Below are positions 50,485 to 58,578 of a stretch of 64,000 bases of DNA, piece by piece. The DNA is from Bog-473 sp963840435 (GTDB lineage: Bacteria; Actinomycetota; Acidimicrobiia; Acidimicrobiales; RAAP-2). The notes beneath the pieces were generated by a model. It was given only the letters and a program-made list of their open reading frames with translations. It was not told where the DNA came from and did not search any database. The translations under genes and the position numbers were made by a program. The stretch spans positions 186,001 through 250,000 of the forward strand of contig CAWIYY010000010.1 in the NCBI GenBank assembly GCA_963840435.1. Reading direction: 5' to 3'. How positions within the stretch are numbered: the first letter of the stretch is position 1; the number at the start of each line of letters is the position of its first letter.

Positions 50485-52015
50485 CAAGGCCGCACAGGAC
50501 CCGGACGGCGCCGCGCTCATCTTCGAACCCTCGGGTCGCGTGGTGACGTGGTCCGAGTACGAACAGACCGCGAACCAGGTGGCCCACATGCTGCGCCAGA
50601 GCGGACTGGTCAAGGGCGACCACATCGCCCTCTTCATGGAGAACATCCCCGAGGTCCTTCTCACCGAGGCCGGGGCGGAGCGCACGGGCGTGTACTTCAC
50701 CCCGGTCAACTCGTACCTCTCGGCGGAAGAGGTCGCCTACATCGTCAACGACTCCAAGTCGCGGGTCGTCCTGACGTCGACCGCCAAAGCGGAGGTGGCG
50801 GCGCAACTGCCCGCGCTGTGCCCCGACGTCGAGCGCTGGATCATGACGGGTCCGGCCGCCGCGCCATTCGAGTCGTGGTCCGAGGCGGTGGGCACCCAGC
50901 CGACAGCTCATGTGGAGGACGAGCAGCTCGGGGCGCCCATGATGTATTCGTCGGGGACGACGGGGCGGCCGAAGGGCATTCTGCGGCCGATCTACGACAT
51001 CCACCCGTCGGAGACGAGCATCGCCGTGCTCGGCATCGGTCACCTGTGGCGGCTGCGCGAGGGGATGGTGTACCTGTCGCCGGCGCCGCTCTACCACACG
51101 GCGCCCCAGGTGAGCGTGGCCATCGCCCTGCGGATGCGCTCGACGGCGATCGTGATGGAGCAGTTCGACCCGGCGCTCTACCTGGCGCTGGTGGCGAAGC
51201 ACCGGGTGACGCACTCGCAGGTGGTCCCGACCATGTTCTCCCGCCTGCTCAAGTTGCCCGACTCGGTGCGGGCGGCGGCCGACGTGTCGTCGCTCGAGGT
51301 CGTCATCCATGCGGCGGCGCCGTGCCCGGTGCCGGTCAAGGCGGACATGATCGAATGGTTCGGGCCGATTCTGTTGGAGTACTACGCGGCGACGGAGGGG
51401 AACGGGGCGACGTTCATCGACTCCGAGGACTGGTTGGCCCACCCTGGCTCGGTCGGGCGGGGCGTGCTCAGCAAGATCCTGATCCTGGACGACGACGGGA
51501 ACGAGTGCCCGGTGGGGACGCCGGGGACGGTGTGGTTCGGCGGGGCGACCGACTTCGAGTACTTCGGCGACCCGGCGAAGACGGCGGCCAATCGTCGTGA
51601 CGGCGGGAGGACGAGCACGGTGGGCGACGTGGGGTATCTCGACGCCGACGGGTACCTGTTCCTGACCGACCGCAAGGCGCACATGATCATTTCGGGCGGC
51701 GTGAACATCTACCCGCAAGAGACCGAGAACCTGCTGGTGACCCACCCGTCGGTGCTGGACGCGGCGGTGATCGGCGTGCCCAACGACGACCTCGGCGAGG
51801 AGGTCAAGGCGGTGGTGCAGCCGGTGGACGGGGTGGTCGGGGATGCGGCGTTGGAGCGGGAGCTGATTCTGTTCTGCCGGGAGCACCTGGCGCACTTCAA
51901 GTGCCCGCGGACGGTGGACTTCGTTGTGGAGCTGCCGCGCCTGCCGACCGGGAAGCTCTACAAGGGTCCGCTGCGCGAGAAGTACTGGGCCGACCACTCG
52001 ACGCGGATCGTCTAA
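50471..52015 (+). CDS. Class I adenylate-forming acyl-CoA synthetase (FadD-like)
   Basis: The start is GTG 50471 (MYAADKAAQDPDGAAL), with GGGGG upstream. The product is 514 residues. It has the ATP loop MYSSGTTGRPKG at about residue 157, the YYAATEGNGATF adenine-site motif, GDVGYLDADGYLFLTDR, the hinge region SGGVNIYPQE, and the C-terminal catalytic Lys in PTGKLYKG. All motifs are intact, unlike the homologue at 6983. It activates a carboxylic acid to its CoA ester via the acyl-AMP. The position between a serine hydrolase and ALDH fits activation of an acid freed by them. The acid is not deducible. Confidence 0.88.
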   Translation: MYAADKAAQDPDGAALIFEPSGRVVTWSEYEQTANQVAHMLRQSGLVKGDHIALFMENIPEVLLTEAGAERTGVYFTPVNSYLSAEEVAYIVNDSKSRVVLTSTAKAEVAAQLPALCPDVERWIMTGPAAAPFESWSEAVGTQPTAHVEDEQLGAPMMYSSGTTGRPKGILRPIYDIHPSETSIAVLGIGHLWRLREGMVYLSPAPLYHTAPQVSVAIALRMRSTAIVMEQFDPALYLALVAKHRVTHSQVVPTMFSRLLKLPDSVRAAADVSSLEVVIHAAAPCPVPVKADMIEWFGPILLEYYAATEGNGATFIDSEDWLAHPGSVGRGVLSKILILDDDGNECPVGTPGTVWFGGATDFEYFGDPAKTAANRRDGGRTSTVGDVGYLDADGYLFLTDRKAHMIISGGVNIYPQETENLLVTHPSVLDAAVIGVPNDDLGEEVKAVVQPVDGVVGDAALERELILFCREHLAHFKCPRTVDFVVELPRLPTGKLYKGPLREKYWADHSTRIV

Positions 52016-52034
52016 CGAAAGGGGATGTGCACTG

Positions 52035-53534
52035 ATGGCTAGCGGGGGAGGCGCCGTGTCGGCGCCCTACGAACCACGACAGCTGATCGACGGCAAGCTG
52101 GTGGAGTCGTCGACGGGGGCGACGTTCGACAACGTCAACCCGGCGACCGAGGAGGTGCTGGGCCAGGTCTACGACGCCTCGGCGGACGACGTGCGCGAGG
52201 CCGTCGGGGCGGCCCGGCGGGCCTTCGACGAGACGACGTGGTCTGACGACCCCGCATTCCGGCGGCGCTGCATGGAACAACTGGGCGAGGCCATGGAGCG
52301 GGCCAAGGAGGAGCTGCGGACGGCGCTGGTGCAGGAGACGGGGTGCCCGGTGATGCTGACGCACTTGGTGCAGATCGAGCAGCCGATGACCGACATCGCC
52401 CACTGGGCCGAGCAGGCGACTGCGTACGAGTACGAGCACTTCCTGCCCGTGCGTGAGTCGATGGGCGGCTGGCACCGGCGTCTCATCCGGCGCGAGCCGA
52501 TCGGCGTGGTGGCGGCCATCACGCCGTGGAACTTCCCGCTGTACCTGAACATCGCCAAGCTGGGGCCGGCGCTGGCGGCGGGGAACACCGTGGTGCTCAA
52601 GCCCGCTCCGGACACGCCCTGGATGGGGACGATGCTCGGGAAGCTGATCGTGGAGGAGACCGACATCCCGGCCGGGGTGGTGAACATCGTGACCCCGTCA
52701 GACCACCTCGTTGGGGAGGTGCTAACGACGGACCCCCGGGTGGACATGGTGACCTTCACCGGGTCGACCGCGGTGGGCAAGCGGATCATGGCCTGCGGGG
52801 CCGAGACGCTGAAGAAGACGTTCCTCGAGCTGGGCGGGAAGTCGGCCTGGATCGCCCTCGAGGACGCCGACCTGGGCGACGTGCTGCCGGGGGCGGTTGG
52901 TGGGGTGTGCACGCACGCCGGCCAGGGGTGCGCCATCCCGACCAGGCTGCTGCTGCACCGCTCCCGCTACGACGAAGGGGTCGAGATGGCCAAGACCATC
53001 ATGTCGATGATCCCCTACGGCGACCCGACGGACCCGTCGAACGTGTGCGGCCCGGTGGTGAACGCCAAGCAACGGGATCGGGTGATGGGGTACATCGAGA
53101 AGGGGAAGGACGAGGGTGCGACGTTGCTGGTCGGAGGGCGGCGGCCGCCGCAGTTCGACAAGGGGTACTTCGTGGAGCCCACGCTCTTCGCCGACGTGGA
53201 TCCGGACTCGACGATCGCCCAGGACGAGATCTTCGGGCCGGTGCTGTCGATCATTCGCTACGAGGACGACGACGACGCCGTCCGGATCGCCAACAACTCG
53301 CGCTACGGGTTGTGCGGCGTCGTCAGCGGTGCAGACGAGGAGCGACAGCTGGGCATCGCCAAGCGCATCCGGACGGGGACGCTGTCGGTGAACGGCGGCT
53401 CGTGGTTCCATCCCGACGTGCCCTTCGGGGGCTACAAGCAGAGCGGCCTGGGACGGGAGAACGGCCAGGAGGGGTTCGAGGAGTATCTCGAGACCAAGGC
53501 GATCGGCCTGCCCGGCACTCCTCCGGCCGGCTGA
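52035..53534 (+). CDS. Aldehyde dehydrogenase family protein
   Basis: This 499-residue ALDH starts at ATG 52035 with AAAGGGG upstream. Motifs are TPWNFPLYLNIAKLGPALAAGNTVVLKPAPDTP, FTGSTAVGKRI, LELGGKSAWIALEDADLGD (Glu), HAGQGCAIPTRLL (nucleophile Cys) and FGGYKQSGLGREN. It lacks the Gly-rich insertion of the ALDH at 18980. It lies 19 bases after the acyl-CoA ligase and 10 bases before a kinase gene, in the same operon. It would make the acid substrate for that ligase. The aldehyde is unknown. Confidence 0.88.
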   Translation: MASGGGAVSAPYEPRQLIDGKLVESSTGATFDNVNPATEEVLGQVYDASADDVREAVGAARRAFDETTWSDDPAFRRRCMEQLGEAMERAKEELRTALVQETGCPVMLTHLVQIEQPMTDIAHWAEQATAYEYEHFLPVRESMGGWHRRLIRREPIGVVAAITPWNFPLYLNIAKLGPALAAGNTVVLKPAPDTPWMGTMLGKLIVEETDIPAGVVNIVTPSDHLVGEVLTTDPRVDMVTFTGSTAVGKRIMACGAETLKKTFLELGGKSAWIALEDADLGDVLPGAVGGVCTHAGQGCAIPTRLLLHRSRYDEGVEMAKTIMSMIPYGDPTDPSNVCGPVVNAKQRDRVMGYIEKGKDEGATLLVGGRRPPQFDKGYFVEPTLFADVDPDSTIAQDEIFGPVLSIIRYEDDDDAVRIANNSRYGLCGVVSGADEERQLGIAKRIRTGTLSVNGGSWFHPDVPFGGYKQSGLGRENGQEGFEEYLETKAIGLPGTPPAG

Positions 53535-53544
53535 GCCAACCTCG

Positions 53545-54957
53545 GTGAGCGCCGCTGTCTCGCTGCCCGACGACCTGGTGTCGTGGGTCGAGGAGGTGGG
53601 CGGCGGCGCTCTGGTCGAGGCCGACCGCAGGCCGGGCGGGGCTCGCAAGGAGGCGTGGTTCGTCGACCTGCGCGGGGTCGACGGGACGGTGACCCACTGC
53701 TTCCTGCGCTACGACCGCTCCGACCCGGTCCGGACCAAGGATCCGTGGACGTTGCATCGCGAGGCCACGGTGTACCTGGCGCTGCAGGGGACTGACGTGC
53801 CCGTTCCACGTGTCCTGGGCGTACATCCGGTGCACCAGGCCATGCTCTCCGAGCGGGTGGTGGGCGAGACCTGGTTCTCCCGCATCACCGACGCCGGGGA
53901 GCGGGAGACCACCGCGCAGGACTTCATGACCAAGCTGGCTGCGCTGCACGCGCTCGACGCGCTGTCTCTGGATCTCCCTGCGTTTCCTGCGGTGACGACC
54001 GTGGCCGACGCAGTGCGGGCCGAGCTCGACGAGTGGGAGTGGATCCTGGCTGAGCGGGGTGGGATCCCCGATCCGGCGTTGACGTTCTCGCTCTCCTGGC
54101 TGCGTCGGAACGTTCCGGCCTATTCGGGCCGGCCGGTCCTGGTCCAGGGCGACACCGGTCCGGGGAACTTCATGTACTCGGGCGGGCGAGTCACCGCCGT
54201 CGTCGACTGGGAGCTGGCCCACCTGGGTGACCCGATGGACGACATCGCGTGGCTGTCGCTGCGGGCGACCCAGGAGCCCTTCACCGACTTCCCGACTCGG
54301 CTGCGCGAGTACGAGGTCCTGTCCGGCAACCCCATCAACGAGGGGCGGGTGCACTACTACCAGGTGATGGCCGAAACCAAGCTCCAGGTCATGAGCCATC
54401 GTCCTGTGCGGGACGGGGACGAGCGTGCGGAGCAGGACGGGGGCGGTGGTGACGTCGGGAACGGTTTCATCTACGGCCTGCTGCACCGGCGGCTGTGGCT
54501 CGAGGCCCTCGGGGCGGCGTTGGGCCTTCGGGCCGAGCGGGCAGAGGACAGAACGGCCCGACCGAGCAGCGACCACGACTGGATGTACGAGGCGGTGCTG
54601 CGGCAACTGCGCGACGTCATTGTGCCGAGGACGGAGGATCCGTTGGCCGCGGCCCGAGGGAAGGGGATCGCACGCCTGATCAAATACCTGGCCCAGGTCG
54701 ACCTCTACGGCGGTGCGTATCGAGCCCAGGAGTTGGACGACCTGACCGCGCTGGTCGGTACCCGCCCGCCATCGGTCGAGGAGGGTCGGCGAGCGGCGGC
54801 GGCGGCCGTCGCGTCGGGCTCGGTGCGCGACGAGGACTACCTGCGGGTGCTGTGGCGCCGGGTGGGGCGGGACACCGAGCTGGCCCGACCGGCCATGGGC
54901 GTCCTGGCCGACCGGCACTGGCCCGATCTGCGCCGAACGGCGGGGGACGAGCGATGA
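53545..54957 (+). CDS. APH-family phosphotransferase
   Basis: This 470-residue protein (GTG 53545) has an APH-type kinase domain in its first two thirds: RKEAWFVDL and CFLRYDR (N-lobe), VLVQGDTGPGNFMYSGGRVTAVVDWELAHLGDPMDDIAWL, containing the catalytic Asp and Asn and the metal Asp. These motifs match the ACAD10/11-like 'phosphotransferase family' group (D..pgN, DWE.a..GDP..Dla). A C-terminal helical part (about 330-470) is added. It overlaps the next gene by ATGA. Together with ACAD, CoA ligase and ALDH it suggests phosphorylation of a hydroxyacyl-CoA or alcohol intermediate. A second APH-type gene is at 39790. Confidence 0.84.
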   Translation: MSAAVSLPDDLVSWVEEVGGGALVEADRRPGGARKEAWFVDLRGVDGTVTHCFLRYDRSDPVRTKDPWTLHREATVYLALQGTDVPVPRVLGVHPVHQAMLSERVVGETWFSRITDAGERETTAQDFMTKLAALHALDALSLDLPAFPAVTTVADAVRAELDEWEWILAERGGIPDPALTFSLSWLRRNVPAYSGRPVLVQGDTGPGNFMYSGGRVTAVVDWELAHLGDPMDDIAWLSLRATQEPFTDFPTRLREYEVLSGNPINEGRVHYYQVMAETKLQVMSHRPVRDGDERAEQDGGGGDVGNGFIYGLLHRRLWLEALGAALGLRAERAEDRTARPSSDHDWMYEAVLRQLRDVIVPRTEDPLAAARGKGIARLIKYLAQVDLYGGAYRAQELDDLTALVGTRPPSVEEGRRAAAAAVASGSVRDEDYLRVLWRRVGRDTELARPAMGVLADRHWPDLRRTAGDER

Positions 54958-55988
54958 GCCAGATGTTCGGCATCGACCTCGACCAGCGCCGGGCTGAGCG
55001 GACCTACCGCACGTTCGGACCCGGCGGACGACGACTTTCACGACGAGGAGCTAACGGACCGCTGGTGGGAAACGGAGACGATGTGGTTCTCCTGGAATGT
55101 CCCGGAGCGCCAGCTGGGAGGCTGGGCCTATTGCCAGGCCCGACCGAACGCCAATCTCTGCAACGGCGGCGCCTGGGTATGGGACGCCGGAGCGGCGTAC
55201 CCCTGGGAGCTCCTGTACCGGGCCGAGCACTCGGGCCTGCAGCTGCCGCCGCGTTCAGAACGGGACATGCGCGACTTCGCATGGCCCAACGGGGTCCACG
55301 GGCGCGTCATCGAGCCGCTCCAGCGCTACGCCGTGTCATATTCGGACCCCGGTGCGCTCGAGGTCGACCTGGAGTTCGAGGCGATCATGGCGCCGAACCC
55401 GCATCCCGATGGCGTCGTGCCCTTCCTGAAAGGGGTGCACTTCGACCAGGCCGGGCACGTGACCGGGACGATGGTGCTCCACGGTGAAGTGCTGGCAGTT
55501 GACTGCTACTCGGTGCGCGACCGCTCGTGGGGACCGAGGCCTTTGGGTCGGCCGAAGCGTCGACCGGTGACGGGCGGCGACGGCGACGGCTGGGGCTGGA
55601 GGGACGTTCGGCGGTGTGGGCTATTCGTTCTGTGCCGCCGGCCCGGGGGAGGCCTGGCTGATCTACGCCATGCCCGGAGCCGCCGTCGAGCCGGTGTCGT
55701 GCGGCTTCCTCCTTCGTGGAGGCCGAGTACGGGCACATCCTGGCCGGCGAGCGCCAGGTGACCTTCGACCCCGACACCGGGTGGCCCGTGACCTTCGAGG
55801 TTGCGGCGGTCGACGAGTTCGGCCGGCTGCTGTCGGTGCGCGGCGACGCGGTGAGCCGGCATTGGCGCGGGCACGGGGGCGACTCACTCGTCCACTGGAC
55901 GTGGGACGGCGGCGTCGAGGGATGGGGCGAGGATCAGACGTACGTGAGCCGGGAACAGTGGGAGATGAACCGGTCCCGGAGTCGCTAG
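54954..55988 (+). pseudogene. Lipocalin-like protein (DUF7064/7065-like), three single-base insertions
   Basis: The ATG at 54954 overlaps the kinase stop (ATGA). The product must be assembled from four pieces. Removing one C at 55020-55022 gives FGPADDDFHDEELTDRWW then ETMWFSWNVPERQLGGW. Removing one G at about 55601-55603 joins RDRSWGPRP... to RTFGGVGYSFCAAGPGEAWL. Removing one C at about 55710-55712 gives CGFLFVEAEYGHILAGERQVTF, which then runs to NRSRSR. The repaired product is about 343 residues and shares the RDxSWGxR motif with the gene at 41247. Both sit beside APH-family kinases. Three insertions in one 1-kb gene point to decay or poor local sequence quality. Confidence 0.7.
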
Positions 55989-57133
55989 TCCAGGGGGCTT
56001 CGCCCGGCGTGGGTCCAGAAGATCGACGGTTCCGACGTCATGGTGCGGCCGGTCGGCCCGTGGAACGTGACGACCCCGTTGGCATCGCCTGACATCGTCC
56101 ACGCGTTGGAGTGCACCAGGTGATGGTGGTACTCGCAGAGCAGCACGAGATTGGGCAGGTCTGTCGGACCATGGTCCGGTTTCCATCTCCTGAGGTGGTG
56201 CGGCACGCCGAAGATGCAGTTGCTGCAACCCGGGAACCGGCAGTGGCGGTCACGCCGCCAGATCTCGCGGCGCTGGGTCTCGGTGGCCAGGCGCTGCTGG
56301 CGACCTTCGTACATCGTGTGGCCTGCGTCGTCGTCGGCCGCAATGATCAGTGTCGAGTCACAGGCGAGCCGTCGGATCACGTCGCCGCTGATGAAGCCGC
56401 CACGCTCGAGTTCGCCGCAGAGGGTCGAGTTCTCGTCGAGGAGGACTTCGAGCGGCACGTGGGCCACGAGCAAGCCGTCCGACGACGCAGCCGCTTTCGA
56501 GCGGCGCCCGGACGAGCGGATGAGCTCCATGAACGCGTCGGCCAGGCGTTGGTCGAACTTGGTCTCGCCATCGCCCTTCTTGGCCTGGGCCTCGAGGCGG
56601 GTCTTCGCCTCGGCGTAGGTAGCTGGCGGCAGCTGGGCCGTGATGGTGCGATACGTGTCATTGAAGCGGAGCCACCGGTTCTCCTGATCGGCGGCGTCGC
56701 CCTGCCTGGTGGGCTTCGTGCGCGAGCGGGCCAACTGGAGCAGCTCCTTGACGGACAGGGTCGCCGCGGCATCGGCAATCTCGCGATCGGTCTCGGGTGT
56801 GGCCGTGTCGGCCACGGCCCGTACCTTGTCGAAACTCAGCGCGCCCGACGAGAGGCCAGAGGCCAGGTGGGGCAGGTCGAAGAGACGTTCGCCCACGTGG
56901 GCGTAGGTCTTGGCCGTCGGCACGGAGATGCCGGTGCGCTCCACCAGCCAGTCCTCGACGGACGTCGCCCCGTCGTCGCGCCAGCCCTCGCGCCGATCGA
57001 GTTCGCCGGTGAGCAGAACGACGAGGCCCGCCAGAGAGGCCATGCGGCGGGACGTCTCGGCGGCCAGTTCGAAGATCTCCTCGGTGCTGAGGCGGGCAAT
57101 CTCACGGGCGGAGAGTGTCGGGTCGTCGTCCAT
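55985..57133 (-). CDS. DUF222 (13E12-type) HNH endonuclease
   Basis: This protein of about 382 residues starts at ATG 57133 (a GTG one codon earlier also fits). The N-terminal two thirds are an alpha-helical DUF222 domain (LAGLVVLLTGELDRREGW; SVEDWLVERTGISVPTAKTYAHVGERL). The C-terminal HNH domain has RRDRHCRFPGCSN, VPHHLRRWKPDHGPTDLPNLVLLCEYHHHLVH: Cys pairs, the catalytic HH and Asn, and metal His. This family is highly amplified in actinobacterial genomes, often as 13E12 repeats. It overlaps the 3' end of the convergent gene by 4 bases. A role in mobile DNA or repair is not established. Confidence 0.86.
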   Translation of the reverse strand: MDDDPTLSAREIARLSTEEIFELAAETSRRMASLAGLVVLLTGELDRREGWRDDGATSVEDWLVERTGISVPTAKTYAHVGERLFDLPHLASGLSSGALSFDKVRAVADTATPETDREIADAAATLSVKELLQLARSRTKPTRQGDAADQENRWLRFNDTYRTITAQLPPATYAEAKTRLEAQAKKGDGETKFDQRLADAFMELIRSSGRRSKAAASSDGLLVAHVPLEVLLDENSTLCGELERGGFISGDVIRRLACDSTLIIAADDDAGHTMYEGRQQRLATETQRREIWRRDRHCRFPGCSNCIFGVPHHLRRWKPDHGPTDLPNLVLLCEYHHHLVHSNAWTMSGDANGVVTFHGPTGRTMTSEPSIFWTHAGRSPLD

Positions 57134-57213
57134 CACTGAAGAAACGGTCGCGTGATGTCACAGCAGTCGAGAAAATGTCATCAGAACACCGGCGGAGTGG
57201 CGGCGGTCGGGGG

Positions 57214-58482
57214 TCAGCCGAGGGTGAGGGGGAGACTGCGAAAGCCGCGCAGGGCCTGGACCGGCTTGTAGCGCAGGGTGTCTCGGGGCACGGCCAGGCG
57301 CATGTGGGGGAAGCGGCGGTTGAGCTCGCCGATGGCGATCTGGCCCTCCATGCGGGCGAGCTGGTTGCCCAGGCAGAAGTGCTTGCCGAAAGCGAACGTG
57401 AGGTGTTTGTTGGGGTCTCGGGAGAGATCGAGCTGGCCGGGGCGTTCGAAGACGTTCTCGTCCCGGTTGGCCGAGATGATCATCCCGAGCACCTTGGCGC
57501 CCCGGGGCAGGACCGTGCCCTCGATCTCGACGTCGTCCAACAACGTCCGGGCGGCGCCGCAGGGGACGGGGGTGGTGAAGCGCAGGAGCTCCTCGACCGC
57601 TGGTTGGGCCAGCGTCGGGTCGTTGCGCCAGAGGTCGGCCTGGTCGGGGTGCTCGATCAGGGCCAGGGCCGAGCTGCCGATGAGGTTGGCCGTGGTGTCG
57701 TGGCCGGCCAGCATGAGGAGGAAGATCATGGCGACGACCTCGTCGTCGCTGAGCGAGTCACCGTCCTCGCTGGCCTGGAGGAGGGCGGTGATCATGCCGT
57801 CGTCGGGGCGGGCCCGGCGCTGGTCGGCCAGGCGGACCAGGACGCGGTAGAGCTTGCGGCCGGTGGGGATGGCCTTGACGGCGTCGGCGGCCGAACCGCT
57901 GCCCAGGCGGACGACGAACCGCTCCATCAGGCGGTGGAACTCGTCGCGGTCCTCGTCGTCCACGCCGAGCATGGCCGAGATGACGGAGAGGGGCAGGGGG
58001 GTGGCGACGTCGTTGACGATGTCGACGGTGTCTCCGGCGGCCGCTTTGCGTTCGGCGGCGTCGAGGAGGTCGTCGACGATGTGGCCGATGTCGTCCTGGA
58101 GCTCCTGGATGCGGCGGGGGGTGAAGGCCTTGTTGACCAGCCGGCGCAGGCGGGCGTGGTCGGGGTCGTCCTTGTAGACCATGCTCTGGGTGAGCAGGCG
58201 GAACATCTTGGGCAGGTGCTTCATGAGGAAGCTCGACCTGCCGTCGGCGGCGTCAGCGGCGGCGGCGCTGGTCGGGTCGCTGGAGAAGCGGACGTCGTTG
58301 TGGAGGAGCAGGACGTGCTCGTGGCGGGTGAGCATGTATCCAGCTCCCCCGAGCATCTGCTTGGAATAGGCCCGGGCGACGGGGCTGCGCCGGCGCAGCT
58401 CGGCGTAGGTCGGGTACGGGTCGTCGAACATGACCTGGGCCGACAGGTCGGTCGCTCCGTCCGAGACGGCGGTGTCGGTCAC
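57214..58482 (-). CDS. Cytochrome P450
   Basis: This 422-residue P450 starts at GTG 58482 (MTDTAVSDGATDLSAQVMFDDPYPTYAELRRRSP). The I-helix is LLMLAGHDTTANLIG, ExxR is in EELLRFTTP, and the haem loop is FAFGKHFCLGNQLARMEG with Cys ligand. It resembles actinobacterial CYP107/CYP105-like soluble enzymes; the family cannot be fixed. It differs from the P450 at 15995. Site F is centred about 55 bases upstream and lies in the 96-base gap to the ABC permease gene, so it probably has its own regulated promoter shared with the importer and catabolic genes. Confidence 0.88.
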   Translation of the reverse strand: MTDTAVSDGATDLSAQVMFDDPYPTYAELRRRSPVARAYSKQMLGGAGYMLTRHEHVLLLHNDVRFSSDPTSAAAADAADGRSSFLMKHLPKMFRLLTQSMVYKDDPDHARLRRLVNKAFTPRRIQELQDDIGHIVDDLLDAAERKAAAGDTVDIVNDVATPLPLSVISAMLGVDDEDRDEFHRLMERFVVRLGSGSAADAVKAIPTGRKLYRVLVRLADQRRARPDDGMITALLQASEDGDSLSDDEVVAMIFLLMLAGHDTTANLIGSSALALIEHPDQADLWRNDPTLAQPAVEELLRFTTPVPCGAARTLLDDVEIEGTVLPRGAKVLGMIISANRDENVFERPGQLDLSRDPNKHLTFAFGKHFCLGNQLARMEGQIAIGELNRRFPHMRLAVPRDTLRYKPVQALRGFRSLPLTLG

Positions 58483-58527
58483 GAGCGGCGCTGGCCCCGG
58501 CGACGGGCGGCTCCCGGCTGCGGCACG

Positions 58528-58546
58528 TAATTGAGCATACTTTATT
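58528..58546 (-). promoter_or_regulatory. Operator-like inverted repeat, site F
   Basis: TAATTGAGCATACTTTATT, core AGCATACT (58534-58541), is the most divergent of the six related sites, with one core mismatch to AGTATACT. It is centred about 55 bases upstream of the P450 start. In gene sense it reads AAGTATGCTCAA, with TATGCT as a -10-like hexamer. Confidence 0.5.
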
Positions 58547-58578
58547 CGGGCCAGGGCGGGCCGGGCTGGCGGGCGGCG

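Noticed and set aside
49156..50709. 517-codon minus-strand open frame
   Set aside because: Antisense to the intact EstB-like gene with Ser-x-x-Lys motif; composition is shadow-like.
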